Positions 36,185-48,096 of a stretch of 64,000 nt of DNA are shown in pieces (the stretch's first letter is position 1; each line of letters opens with the position of its first letter). Source of the DNA: Endomychus coccineus. Lineage: Eukaryota > Arthropoda > Insecta > Coleoptera > Endomychidae. Below the pieces are notes generated by a model, which was not told where the DNA came from, did no database searches, and saw only the letters and a list, made by a program, of their open reading frames with translations. The stretch spans positions 32,910,912 to 32,974,911 of the forward strand of contig OY294067.1 of NCBI GenBank assembly GCA_958510875.1, in the 5' to 3' direction. A program made the translations under genes and the position numbers.

Positions 36185-37005
36185 TTCAGAGTGTGTGCCT
36201 GGATTGAATCCTACTTAACGGATAAGGAACAAATTGTAGTATGTGACTCTTATAAATCTGACCCATCGGAGATAAATATAGGTGTGCCACAAGGATCAAT
36301 ATTGAGCCAATATTGTTTATAGTTTTTATGTCTGATTTAGGGCAGTCATCTGGTGATGCGTACAAAATTATACTATATGCCGACGATACAAACCAAATCA
36401 CTGCTGAAGAAAAATTGAACAATGGATTGACAGTTAATGAAAAGAAAACCTTCTTCATGCTACTCAAACAGAAGAACATAAACTATTATTTCAGTCCACT
36501 TATCAGGATAAATCATACAACAGCTGAGGAGATATATGAAATTAAATTCCTTGGAATGATTATAGACCATAAATTGACATGGGGAGCACAATGTAACAGC
36601 ATCCCAAGCAAACTGAGTAGCAAATGTTATATGATAAGAATGCTAAGGAACACGGTCTCTTCGAAAGTATTGAATATGTTATATTACGGTCTCATCCATT
36701 CCGTTTTGAATTACGGTCTTCTATTCTGGGGTAATTCTTACCACATGGGCATTGTCGTTGCAAATCACTTTTTATAAAACTCCAATTTTTGAGTCTTCCA
36801 TGTATGTACACCTATCAACTGGTGCTGATTATCAAAAACCAGGAAAACACTCACATTAGAAATAATATATGTCACAGATATGGAACCCCTATAAATGATA
36901 ATATTCACATACCATTCTCACGGTTATCGGTTGAACAGATACATATTTATCAAGGTATAATCTGTTATAATTATTCAATCATCCATTGAAAATATTTAAA
37001 AATTT
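36185..37005 (+). pseudogene. Non-LTR retrotransposon RT and tail remnant
   Basis: Blocks in plus frames: RVCAWIESYLTDKEQIVVCD (36190-36250), INIGVPQGSI (36270-36303), FIVFMSDL, YADDTNQI (36376-36400), LTVNEKKTFFML, YEIKFLGMIIDHKLTWGAQC (36535-36590), LNYGLLFWGNS, then the C-terminal HIPFSRLSVEQIHIYQGI (36905-36960). Frameshifts near 36303 and after 36777, plus a shortened fingers-palm spacing, make it inactive. It is followed at once by a second, different LINE. Confidence 0.8.
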
Positions 37006-37050
37006 ACTATACACATATTTACTAAAACATTTACTGATGCCATAGCCAAA

Positions 37051-37914
37051 TTGACATCAAATATCTACTCTGCCCTGGACTCACGTAAACAATCCTTATG
37101 TCTATTTCTTGATATAACTAAAGCATTTGACTGTGTATGTCATAAAACATTATTAGCTAAATTACACAAACTAGGTTTTAGAGGTGTAGCGTATGATCTT
37201 TTGGAAAGTTATTTATTAAATAGAACCCAAAGAATTCGAGTTGGCTCTGATGTTTCGATAGTAAAATATGGTGTCCCACAGGGAACAGTGATTGGCCCAG
37301 TCCTATTTTGTATATATATGAATGATTTACTGAAACTAAATATTCTGGGAATGTTGATCAGTTTTGCTGATGACACAGCCATACTCTATACACATGAATC
37401 ATGGTCAACGCTCCGACAAGTTGTTGAATCTGATCTGCAAAAAGTGTTTGCGTGGTTTGATCAAAATAAATTGACAGTCAATGTAGATAAAACCAAATTT
37501 CTTCCCTTTTCGTCTTACTCAAATAAATTACCGACTTTTAACAAACTGAAAATCAAATATAATTCAAAATGTATAGAAGTATGTTCATGCGACAATATAA
37601 AATACTTGGGCGTTGTTATAGATAGTCATCTAAAATGGGACATTCATATAAACCAAATAATAAAAAAGATACGGTGTCTTTTGAGTAAATTCAAACTGTT
37701 AAGTGATTACTTAGATTTAAAAACATTAAAAATTCTCTACTATGAGCTAGTACAATCGCACCTTACATATGGCATTCTTGGCTGGGGTGGAATTTATGAC
37801 ACCTACTTGCATAATCTCAAAATTTTGCGAAAATGGTTTATAAAAATAATATATAAAAAAATAAACTTTACCCATCAGACTCACTATTTAAAGAGTCAGG
37901 ATTTCTTGAAATAA
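37051..37914 (+). pseudogene. Reverse transcriptase of LINE, frameshifted
   Basis: 287 open codons of RT palm and thumb with all catalytic aspartates in place (FLDITKAFD and FADD). The true start of the protein is lost. The C-terminal 75-90 residues (37915-38189) are in a shifted frame, so a single indel around 37905 broke the protein. Confidence 0.85.
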
Positions 37915-38387
37915 GAAAATTATATATCCAGTCAATTTGCATTGAGCTATATAAAAATCCAAGTATGCTAAGTTTTAATAAGCATGTATATGATACTCGG
38001 GGAAAAAATGCTATAACAACTAAGAAATTATGTCGCAAATCTATAGGGCAGAGGTGTTACACATACTTAAGTTCTATTGTATATGATAAAATTCCACAAA
38101 GTCTCAAATTAGTAAACTCAATAAATATATTTAAATCAAAAATTGAGGTCTGGCTAAGTAATGAATCGTTTAACCTTTTGCAGAATTGAATTCAATTAAA
38201 ATTAATCAAAATTATGTTCTATATGAAGGTATTCTCCTCTTTCTTCTCTGAATAAATGTATTACATATTATATTATTGTTAAAATTCTTAATTATTCAGA
38301 ACAAGTACTTAGTACTTCATGAATCATTTTTGTTTATTTTAATTCATAATATATTGTATGAACTATTTAACTTATCCTCGAATAAAC

Positions 38388-38420
38388 ATTATTATTATTA
38401 TTATTATATTATTATTATAT
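38388..38420. repeat. (ATT)n microsatellite tail
   Basis: TATTATTATT-type repeats at the 3' end of the LINE; a common tail for CR1/I/jockey-like elements. Confidence 0.85.
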
Positions 38421-38425
38421 ACTGT

Positions 38426-39289
38426 GTTTTTATAAACGAATAAATTGAAATTGAAATTATACATATACTCATGTGTTTATTCAAATTCTATTTCTCAACT
38501 TGCATCAATCCCATCTCGGAATCATGTTAAGTACAGAATAATATCGATCAACACTAATTGTTTCTCAGATGATCCACGAATTTACTTTTTTGTAAGTGAA
38601 CCGACCAATAAAGCCCTAATTCAGTAAAACCGATTACGTTCAAAAAACAATTTTCTCGAATCTCTCGTATAAAAGGAAAGCGTAGAAATTGTAATGTCGG
38701 TAAAAATAAAAGAGTCATTAGATGGGAATTTTAGGGAAATTCGTAATCTATGTAATTTACATTAACTGTGTATGGAGACTAGGGAGATACAGCGGAATGA
38801 AGTACGCTTCTGCTTCATGCATGCTTAATATTGTACCCACAGGGTCACTTCATTCTTGCACACTTAATGAGACGCCTTATTCAATTTGTATGGGAATTAA
38901 GTTACGCCTGAGAACACTAGAGACTTTTTAGTAAAAGACGTTTTAGTGAAATTGGAGACGTTTTACAAGATACCTCTTCTGCGAATATTTATTAGGGAGC
39001 ACTTTTTCCAATCTGCCATACGTATACATCCGTTCAGAATGAAATTATAAAAGATCTGATGGAAATCTTAAAGCATCACTTTGAGGAGAAAATGAATAGG
39101 TTCGAGTTTTGGAGCTATTTCGTGGATGACTGAGGATTATTTTCAAATCAAATTCAAATTTTTATGTCAACTGCTAACGGCTATTCTTTGATACGTTTCA
39201 TCAACAAATTTTGTAATTTAGAAGAAAATTACTGTTAAAAGTGTTATTTTCTGTAGTTTAATAAATAAATTATAAATAAATTCTCGGAA
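38426..39289. other. Intron, nothing recognised
   Basis: No feature seen. Confidence 0.4.
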
Positions 39290-39475
39290 ATAGGTCACAT
39301 TAACACTTATGCTTTATATTTTCTCGTCTTTACGTACGTTTCGGTCTCACTAAGACGCTACGTCAGATTTATACTAACTTAATTAATTAAAACTCTTGCA
39401 AATTTCTACATGCGTCTTTTAATGTTAAAAGTATACTTTAGGTACAATGTCAATAGTATATTTCCAATAACTGAC
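39290..39475. repeat. Rearranged Penelope terminal-repeat fragment
   Basis: 39290-39370 (CTCGGAAATAGGTCACATTA, CTTTACGTACGTTTCGGTCT) matches 47437-47505 in the same orientation. 39371-39470 matches 47640-47715 in the opposite orientation. The two halves are joined head to head. Reversed, it has AGACCGAAACGTACGTAAAG, the 3' half of a hammerhead core, but the CTGATGA side is lost. Confidence 0.6.
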
Positions 39476-42078
39476 AAACTTTTTCTATTAGCTCGTGAAT
39501 CTAACATCTGGTTTGAAAGTGGATACTAGAACTTAATGTTCTCGTTTCTAGTCGTTCATAGACGTCGTTAACATGAACTCGCATTTATTGAGAGTACTGC
39601 TTAAAAGTGAATTCTTGATATATTATACTTATAACATTGATGTGTTACAATTTCGATTATTCGTGTTTCTGTTCGTTTCGGCGACGTGGGCATTTTAATT
39701 GAGATTGGTGCGATAATGACGCTTTGTGTAATACAATTTAAGGAATCCAGTGATATATATTATATATAAGTTATACATAATTCATACCTTGGTCAAGAAT
39801 ATTTATTTTAATAAATAAATGTAACTATAGTTTTGCTAACACCGTAGCTTATCCAAACAAATATTACAGACTACTAACTTATAACAAATGGGCTAACCAT
39901 ATATATAACATAATTTTAATGATAAGGATAAAGTAATTTTATCTAATTTAACCCATCGAGGCGTTAAACGATGAGCTAACAGCAAACGGGAAATCGAATT
40001 ATAAAAATTGAACAAGGCAGAATTATAAAATATTTGTTGATCGTTCAATATATTTATATTTATTAATTTAAATTTAATTGATTACTTTTATTCTGAATGT
40101 GCAAATCTTAATATTTTCGTTGAAGTTATTGTATTGTATAATTAAATTTACTGCAAAGATTGAAGCAGATTTATTATTATTGGAACTAAGCCAACGTTCT
40201 TTGATTATTTATCAAACTATTCATTTCATAAAAGTTTTGATCGTTAATTTATTCAAATCTAGAACGAATTTTCATCACACAATGACTGTTTATTATTAAA
40301 TTTTTATAATTAAGAACTTAATAAGCTATTCTTCAAAACTTAATAAACTATGTTTGATGATTGAATTATCAACTTCGAAATAACATTCAACGTTTATTAA
40401 ATAAATTATTCATAAACAACACAACACAAGGATCGGAGTGGTAAATAATTCTTTCTGACTTTGTACGGCTGTCAAGTTCAGACCTCATCAGTCTTAATGA
40501 TTGAGTCAAACCTTCCTTCATTACCAGCCACAAGAGGAGCTGGGAAACAACACTCATACACAGAATATTCAGCAATTGCTTGGTATTGAGAAACTCAGGT
40601 GAGGGTTAAAATGTATGCATGGTGCACGTCGTCACCACAAAGTTCGCATTCATCGCTCCATTGTTTGTTCTAACTGCAAACGTTCAATAAATAGAGGAAC
40701 CAGACCTCGAGGAAACTGTTATCGATCTCATTGAAAATTTAGTGAGGGAATTACATCTGAACCAGAAACAGTCACAGAACCTTTTTTAACTATATTTTAC
40801 GTGCTCCATCAATATTTCATACACAGTTTTCAAGATGAGTAAACTTTTGATAAATCTCTGAATAACTGTATTCTGACCACTTGATTATGACGATGAACAA
40901 TTCATCCTAGAAAAAAAAATGTGCAACCTCCCCAGTCTCCAGATTTTCAATGGGAATTTTCCTACATCTAGTCAAAAATTATTATTTATCTAATAAAAGT
41001 GAGAAATTTTCTATTGAAGCCTCCGGCAGCAATTCGAGGTGGTGAACTCAGATTCCCGTCCACCGGACTAGTAATAATTGTTCATATCATTATTTATACC
41101 TCGAAAATGATCGAATATGGCGATATGAGCTCAAACTATAAGAATAATCACAGACAGGTTTATACAGGTAAATGGCTCAACTCCGTTCTAAAAAACATTT
41201 TGTAACTCGCTTATATAACGGTGCATGTGTTTTGCCTTGGTGTCTTCGAGTTATATTCCTGCACAAATCGTTACCGCAAGATAATATTATTTGACGTTCA
41301 TCTAATGAATGCTTACTGATTGCCTTGGCTCATTTGTCCATATTTTACAACCACAGATTGGAAACTTCTTAGTAATAATTATAAATTTAAACAAACTATG
41401 AACAATTTCCCAATTAAGCTCTGAAAAATAAAATAAATGTTCCAATTTAAATCAAATTTTCGAAACGACCTCCTTCATTTGCAAGACAATACCTCAACTG
41501 AACATAAAAACCCCTACGCACATTGGTAAATGTCTCGCCGCTGTTTGCACCCAACAAGTTCCAATATTTATACACAGGTCGGGAAGATCATGGACCCTAG
41601 ATATTTAGAATCTCAAAATTTCTGATTTAACAAATCTCTATAAGCAGCAAGCATGAACATGTTGCAGGTACTTGTCTCGCTATCAATAATGGCCAATATG
41701 TATCAAGCACAACAAATGCACGCTGCGTTTAGGACATTCCCGCAATTATTAATGTTTCCACTTGCTCGAAGTGTTCGTGCCTAATTTAATTGATATTTGT
41801 GTTTATTGATTGAAAGAAAGTGGAACCACATGTACAAATGAACAATACCGAGTTTGACATAAGCATGGACATGGACCCAACGGTATCTTTAAGTGCTGTT
41901 TCATTGTTTGTAAAATGATTATAAATGATGCGACGAATGCTGCGAACACTGCGAACAGACCGAATTTCCGACAAGTGAATGATTCGGCGGATAATAACTT
42001 CCCTTGAGCAATTCATTTTTACCGACAAGTATTCAAAAATAGTAGAGAATGTGAAACCAAAAAATAAGTGATATCGGT
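39476..42078. other. Intron; mostly unassigned
   Basis: AT-rich. On the minus strand at about 40500-40440 there is ACTGATGAGGTCTGAACTTG followed by ACAGCCGTAC, which resembles the 5' half and stem II of a hammerhead-type repeat but lacks GAAA. Otherwise nothing recognised. Confidence 0.35.
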
Positions 42079-42321
42079 AAATTTTTTATGATTTAACGCG
42101 ACCCCACGGAAAATGTTTGTTTTGGGGTATGAAACAAAACTCTAACATTTCTACCTCCTAAATTGACAGCAACCCCTTTTTTTTTGCCATTTTGGGGTAT
42201 TTTGGACATTGCTATCTCCAGTTGTATTGAGAATTAAGAAACCAAACTGGAACCCTTTTATTGTCAATGCTTAAGGAACTCCCTGTTCAAATTTCAAGTC
42301 AATCCGACCTCCCCTTCCTCG

Positions 42322-42511
<190 letters not shown>

Positions 42512-42539
42512 TTTTGTTGATATTCTTGAACCATTTGTA

Positions 42540-42675
42540 ATATTTGTATGTTTTCTTGGTATATTGGTTCGTATATATACTGATAATGAAATAAAAATTC
42601 TGTTTTGACGTTTCGACAACGTTTATTGCCTTTATCAAAATAGTATATATACGAACCAATATACCAAGAAAACAT

Positions 42676-42683
<8 letters not shown>
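42540..42683. repeat. Perfect 42-bp inverted repeat with hammerhead-like loop
   Basis: 42540-42581 is exactly the reverse complement of 42642-42683. On the minus strand the 60-nt loop contains TTGATAAAGGCAA, a short spacer, TTGTCGAAACGTC and AAAACAG. GGCAA/TTGTC pairs as stem II before GAAA, and ACGTC matches the AC-GUC arrangement of minimal Penelope hammerheads. The core is CUGAUGA changed to UUGAUAA, with an extra A. Flanked on both sides by (TA)n. Confidence 0.8.

Positions 42684-42732
<49 letters not shown>
42681..42732. repeat. (TA)n microsatellite
   Basis: Second alternating TA tract, directly after the 42-bp hairpin arm. Confidence 0.95.
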
Positions 42733-42746
<14 letters not shown>

Positions 42747-43213
42747 CATAAATGCATGGGAACTTGCTTGACGGCTAACTCGGGCAGTTTTCAACCGATT
42801 TAGCTAAAATTTACCGAAAAATTCGGGTTTAAGTCAATTTTTTAGCTAATTTTCAAATTGAGATATCCCATGTCCTTTTCATCCGATTGACATCTGCTTG
42901 GCGTTAAAATGTAGGTATTTGCATATATTTTTACGTGGTAATCATCGTTTTTATACTCCATTAGCAATATGATACTATTTTAGGTGACAGATTCTGAGGC
43001 AAGTAGTATTTCCAGCAGAACTTCCCGTGTATACAGCGTGGCGAATTCAAGTGGTCGGAAGAGAAGACAGCAATAATATTGAATAAATATGTACAATTCA
43101 AAAAAAATTTAAAAAAATCAAAAAATTAAAAAAATTAAAAGAAAAAGATAAAAAAAAGCAGGATAAGATAGGGTAGTTTATAAATAATGATTAAACACCC
43201 TGGGACGAAACGG

Positions 43214-43425
43214 TTAATTTGAAAATTTCATAGGCATCTTACTGATGAGTCCACCTTTTCTTTTTTTTTTTTTAATTTTTTCAATTTTTTGATTTTTTAC
43301 TTTTTTCTTGAATTGTACATATTTATTCAATAATATTGCTGTCTTCTCTTCCGACCACTTGAACTCGCCACATACACTGGAAGTACTGCTGGAAATACTA
43401 CTTGCCTCAGAATCTGTCACCTAAA
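43214..43425 (-). pseudogene. SANT/Myb-like DNA-binding exon within palindrome
   Basis: On the minus strand a good splice acceptor (CTATTTTAG) precedes TDSEASSISSSTSSVCGEFK then WSEEKTAILLNKYVQFKKKV, a Myb/SANT-like start (W...ILLNKY) as found in insect and harbinger-associated proteins. A lysine-rich tail follows and the frame ends at 43214. The other palindrome arm (42984-43130, plus strand) has the same exon with frameshifts and a stop. Only an N-terminal fragment is present. It could be captured host sequence or part of a DNA transposon. Confidence 0.5.
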
Positions 43426-44501
43426 ATAGTATCATATTGCTTATGTAGTATAAAAGCGATGATTACCACGTGAAAATATATGCAAATACCTACATTTTGA
43501 CGCCACGCAGATGTCATTCGGATGAAAAGGACATGAGATATCTCAATTTGAAAATTAGCTAACAAATTGACTTAAACTCGAATTTCTCGGAAACTATTTA
43601 ATATTTTAACTTGAAATTTGGAGGGCAGTTTTGAGGGCAAAAGCCCACATTCAGTCCGAATTTCAGCTAAATCGGTTGAAAACTGTTCGACTTAGCCGTC
43701 ACGCAAGTTCCCGTGCATATATGTATATATATACATATATTGCGAGGAAGGGGGAGGTCGGATCAACTTGAAATTTAAACTGGGAGTTCCTTAAGCATTG
43801 ACAATAAAAGAGTTCCAGGTTGGGTTCTCAATTCTCAATACAACTGAAGATAGCGGTTTTTTTGTTTGACGAACATCCCCTAAAAATGTCCAAAATACCC
43901 AAAAATGGCGAAAAAAAAAGGGTCGCGGTCAATTTAGGAGGTAGAAATTTTAGACTTTGGTTTTGTACACCAAAACAAACATTTTCCGTGGGGTCGCGTT
44001 AAATCATAAAAAATTTTCGATCAAAATGTTTCACATTACTAAAATAGTCAGCGCGTTCTATTCGGCTCAGAGATAGGTCCACACTACGCACATTCGATTC
44101 GATCAATCAGTTTGTTCTGTTCGTTCGGGCTAAAATGATCATGCCTGGATGCACCATAAGATTCGAGACATTTCCCTGGCGCATGCACCATATTATTAAG
44201 ATAATTCTGATACTGAAGTTATGTTATAATGTTCAAATAATACTAGAGTGGTTAATAGACTCTATTTAATATTAGAGAATCGTTTTCTACAGGCTGCAAA
44301 GCAAAGCTGAAGGTAGTATCTTGAGTCACAAGTCTTTACGGATAAAATTAACCGTTAGTTCTGGAATAATTACATGAATAATGCAATAGGTATCAAAATA
44401 GCTCTGTGATTATTAATCACGTGACTTGACTCTCTATTGAATGTTGGTCAAGTTGGATTTGGTTGGATACTTTTATTACCCAAATAATTTCATAATGAAC
44501 A

Positions 44502-46329
44502 TGAGGGCAAGGGGAAAAGTCCCTGAAAAATGAAACATGAAATGTTTATTTGGTCATAACTTTTTCATTTCTCAATATAATTTCCTTGTAGCCCGTCACA
44601 CTTCTACCAACGTTTTTCAAATTTTTCGACCCCTTCCAAATAATATTTAATATGAAGTTCAGGGAAAGTTGTCGAGGCATTTATAAGCGAAATAATTTGT
44701 TGACAGTAACAGGGATATACATTTATGATTGTTTAATATTTAACTTTAAATATAAACGAAAGTTTAGTCAGAGTGTACCGTTACATGAGTATCCCTCTAG
44801 AAGCAGGGATTATGTATATCCTATACACAGGTTAACATTGTTTGAAAGAGCACCTTTTCACATGTCATTCAGACTATATGATCAGTTGCCTAATACTTTA
44901 AAGTTCATAGATAATCTCAAACTGTTTGAGAGAGAGTTATTTGGGTATTTAGTAGAGATAGAACCGTACAATTTGAGGGAGTTCTTTCGATAATAATTGT
45001 CTTATGTAATAATTGATGTAAATGTGATAAATGGCTTATGTGGATATGCATATAACATTTTCTGGTTATTAAGGAAGTGTAATATCTTATGTTTTCCTTT
45101 TGATGTATTGTTGATATATGGATATTGGTGCGACGTGTTTCAACCCTGTCTTTATGTTGTAGGATTAATATCCAAATTGTAACTTCTGGTAGCTTGAAAT
45201 GAAGATTATTGAATATGAATATGAATACGATTTCGGCAATCTTTCAAAATAGGCGTTTGTTTCAGTGATGACCTCATCGTTGGAGCCAAATCTCCTCGAG
45301 CCCAGCCATCTCTTCAAGTATATAAAAATCGCAGGAGGCCAAATGTGGAGAATATGGTGGATGACAAACCAATTCGTAGAGCAATTCATGGAATTTAGCC
45401 ATTGCGACTGCGGACTTGTGCTCGGTGAGTTGTCCTGGTGAAAGAGCACTTTCTCCTCCGCCAAAGCGGACGCTTTCGCTTGAAATCGGCGTCGAATCGA
45501 TCCAACAATTCTGCATAATATACACCGGTGATCATTTTGCCCTGTTCAAGGTAATCGATATGGACGATACCGTGTGCATCCCAAAAAATGTCGCCATGTC
45601 TTTATTGGTCGATCAACCTATTTTGGCCTTCTTCAGCTTTGACTCGCTAGGACAAGTCCACTGTTTCGAATGTTCTTTGGTCTCTAGTGTATTGTGATGG
45701 ATCCATGTTTCGTGCACGGTTACGAAACGGCGCAAAAAGTCCTTCTTATCGCGCTTGAACATCACCAAACACTTTTTTGAAGTTTTCACACGGTCGCGCT
45801 TGTTTTCAACAGAGAGCAAATGCGGCACCCATTTGGCAGATAGCTTTCTCATATTCAAAAATGTATACAAAATGTTCCGTATTCGGTTGGTTGAGATGCA
45901 CTTTAACTCGCCGATCGTCTAATATTATACCATGGATTTTATCGACAATTTCTGTCGTTCTAACCTCAATTGAACGACTAGAACATTCGAAGTCCTTTGT
46001 GGTTATACTACCACAACGAAAATTAGTAAATCACTTGTGAATTGCTCCAATCGATAATGAAGAGTCCTCATCACGTTTAACAAGCGATGCTTTGGTTTGC
46101 GTAATGTTTTTTCCACTCAAGAAAAAATCTTTAATCAAGACTTTTTCATGTTCACAAAACTCTTCAAGGTTACTTGCTGTCGATGGTTGTCAAAACAGAA
46201 CTGAATGACATGTCAGTCTGAAAATTTTAATGCGTTTTAGTTAAAGATGGTACATCACAAATGTATCATGGGATTTCCGATTGTAGCGCCATCTGTTTTA
46301 TTTTTCAGGAACTTTCCACTTTGCCCTCG
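44502..46329 (-). mobile_element. mariner element split by a LINE fragment
   Basis: Terminal inverted repeats: left TGAGGGCAAGGGGAAAAGT, right the reverse complement of ACTTTCCACTTTGCCCTCG (46311-46329). After removing the LINE at 44646-45224 the length is about 1.25 kb, usual for mariner. Transposase pieces on the minus strand include [40 protein letters not shown] (first catalytic Asp now His), VLFHQDNSPS and HILHIWPPAIF. Many frame breaks. The flanking TA is not preserved. Confidence 0.88.
44646..45224 (+). mobile_element. 5'-truncated LINE fragment inserted in mariner
   Basis: The 113-codon open stretch 44652-44993 encodes the C-terminal tail of a non-LTR element (KRNNLLTVTGIYIYDCLIFN, LTLFERAPFHMSFRLYDQLP, ending at a stop). 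About 230 bp of 3' UTR follow, with a short GAATAT tail. The mariner sequence on the left stops at CCTTCCAAATAATA and resumes on the right at AATACGATTTCGG, giving a target duplication of at least AATA. Same family as the LINE at 27515-28480. Confidence 0.85.
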
Positions 46330-47424
46330 AAATGTTTGAAGCGTGCTTAACCTATAATTCTTGTTTTATCACTTGAGAAATTGTTATCTATATAAGTTCT
46401 TTCGATTTTGAAGATTATAATGAAGGTGTATGCGAAACGTACTGAAACGTGTAAGAGAAAGAAGAATATGAGAATATTGTCGTTGCGTTATTTTGAAAAA
46501 AGCTGCAATCGGTAAAATTATCTTGAAGTCACTGATTTGTGAATTGAAAACTTTTTCACAGAACTGTTTTTTTGAAATATTGTTCATGCAGTCCTCATAT
46601 TCTGAAAATCCATTACTCGATTGTTTTTACGAAGCTGTCCTGAATCATTTCAAAGTCGAATAAATACTATTTCCGCTTCGTTAATTCAGAGACTTATATA
46701 GATCTTATTATCAAAAGCGCTGAGTGATATAGCGTTATCGTCGATTCGGCACAAGACCGCCCTTAAATCAAATTCAAATAGCCGGATTTTACGATGATTT
46801 GATAGAGTGGGCGGCAGTCGTTTTTCTCAGAAAGGTTCTTCGTCTCTGTAGACATCTGCGGTGTGTAGTGTGCGGGTTTATTCGAAACATGCTTCTAGAT
46901 TCGCACTCACACGTGAAAACCCTGGCGCGGTCGCCCGGGAAACAGATGTTGGGATTTGAAAACCGCGAGGAAAAACTGTTAGCATTCCGCCACTTCCAAC
47001 AGGTGGTCAGTTACTTTACTGGCGGCATTGAAATCGGAACGATAATTACATTAAGTCCCACAATGCGCGTCGTAAATAATTCATCGAACACTTCTTTTAC
47101 ACCCCTACGACTCTAAAGTCAGAAGTCGGGTGAATAAAATAGTACTGAAGAATACGAAACCAAATGGAAGCGGACATTCCCTCGATTTGAATCTACGCTT
47201 CTATTGTACTAATTTTCTTTAACAGCTGCTTAGTTTGCTATTCAACTAGTCACTATTTATTTACATAAGCTTTCTGTTTACAGTATCAAACCTATTTTAT
47301 ATTATCTTACAATACTGCATCCTAAGCTTATTTGAATGACGAAACTACTTACTCATTAATTATTAATGATTCTATTTTATACGGAAAGGTTTTTAAATTA
47401 ATTAAACCATATTACACGTTAAAC
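46330..47424. other. Intron; GC-richer patch at 46760-47110
   Basis: 46799-47116 is an open frame of 105 codons in locally GC-richer DNA, without known motif. Codon pattern and lack of similarity argue against a gene. The remainder is AT-rich and unassigned. Confidence 0.35.
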
Positions 47425-47484
47425 TTTATGAATAAAATTCTCGGGAAATAGATCACACTAACACATATGCTTATTATTTTCATC

Positions 47485-47532
47485 TTTACGTACGTTTCGG
47501 TCTCAAGACCATCATCAAAAGACTTATCACTG
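47485..47532 (-). ncRNA. Hammerhead-ribozyme-like motif, probably degraded
   Basis: The minus strand reads GTCTTTTGATGATGGTCT, TG, AGACCGAAAC, GTACGTAAAGAT. GGTCT/AGACC pairs as stem II before GAAA, and GTCTTT/AAAGAT can pair as stem I. The core CUGAUGA has U at its first position, which normally kills activity. Position in a Penelope terminal repeat fits the known home of such ribozymes. Confidence 0.5.
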
Positions 47533-47688
47533 TATAAAATAATTCGAGTATCCGTTTTCGAACCAGGTGTTAAAGATTTATGAGGTAATAAAAAAAGGTT
47601 GTCAGACCTTATTAGAAATATTGCTAAGCGTTCTACCTAAAATATACTTTTAACATTATAGAGACGCATGCAGGAATTTGCAAGGGTC

Positions 47689-48096
47689 TTAATTAATTAA
47701 ATTAGTATAAATCTGACTTAGTGATTGAATATCCGTTCTCTGATTAACAGACTTTGAGTCACGTTTTATGTGAATCATCTCCAGAATAGATGTTTTATGA
47801 TAATTGGTTTCCTTAGCTAAAATATTAACATTTTTGTAATCGAATTGATCGTTATAATCAAAGCAGTGTTTAGCAAATGCGGTGGAATTTTCCAAGTTTT
47901 TGTTTCTTGTACTATACTTATGGCCATACATTCTTTTTTTGTAAATATTGTTTAGAGATCCCGTATAAGTTCCATCGCAATCTGAACAATTTAATTTGTA
48001 TTCTGTGTGGGTTTGTTTATGTTTAGGTATTGAAGGTTTTAGATTTGAAAATATTCCCCAACACAGTAGTAGGTTTATATGCAACATTTGAATCAT
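47689..48096 (-). pseudogene. GIY-YIG endonuclease domain of Penelope-like element
   Basis: 135 open codons. The domain core reads YKLNCSDCDGTYTGSLNNIY with [13 protein letters not shown], then FAKHCFDYNDQFDYKNVNIL and the helix KTSILEMIHIKRD. The usual YVGET/YIGQT is here TYTGS, and the conserved Arg (KKRMYGH) and Glu (ILEMIHI) are retained. The link to the RT upstream is broken. Confidence 0.82.

Larger units (their letters stand above)
37006..38425 (+). mobile_element. 5'-truncated non-LTR retrotransposon (jockey/CR1-like) with (ATT)n tail
   Basis: This is the best preserved LINE here. RT from TKTFTDAIAKLTSNIYSAL runs through LFLDITKAFDCVCHKTLL (catalytic Asp), VPQGTVIGPVLFCIYMNDLL, SFADDTAILY (catalytic DD), LTVNVDKTKFLPF and IKYLGVVIDSHLKWDIH. 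It reads openly to 37914, where a one-base shift ends the frame. The other frame continues FLEIRKLYIQSICIELYKNP and on to 38189 (QSLKLVNSINIFKSKIEVWL). The 3' UTR ends in ATT repeats near 38388-38420. The 5' portion of ORF2 (endonuclease) and ORF1 are absent. Confidence 0.85.

Noticed and set aside
40440..40510. ACTGATGAGGTCTG on the minus strand as a hammerhead
   Set aside because: Stem II can be imagined, but GAAA is absent and no stem I partner was found; kept only as a remark.
46799..47116. 105-codon open frame in GC-richer DNA
   Set aside because: Tested for RRM or other CELF exon content on both strands and found none; no known domain.
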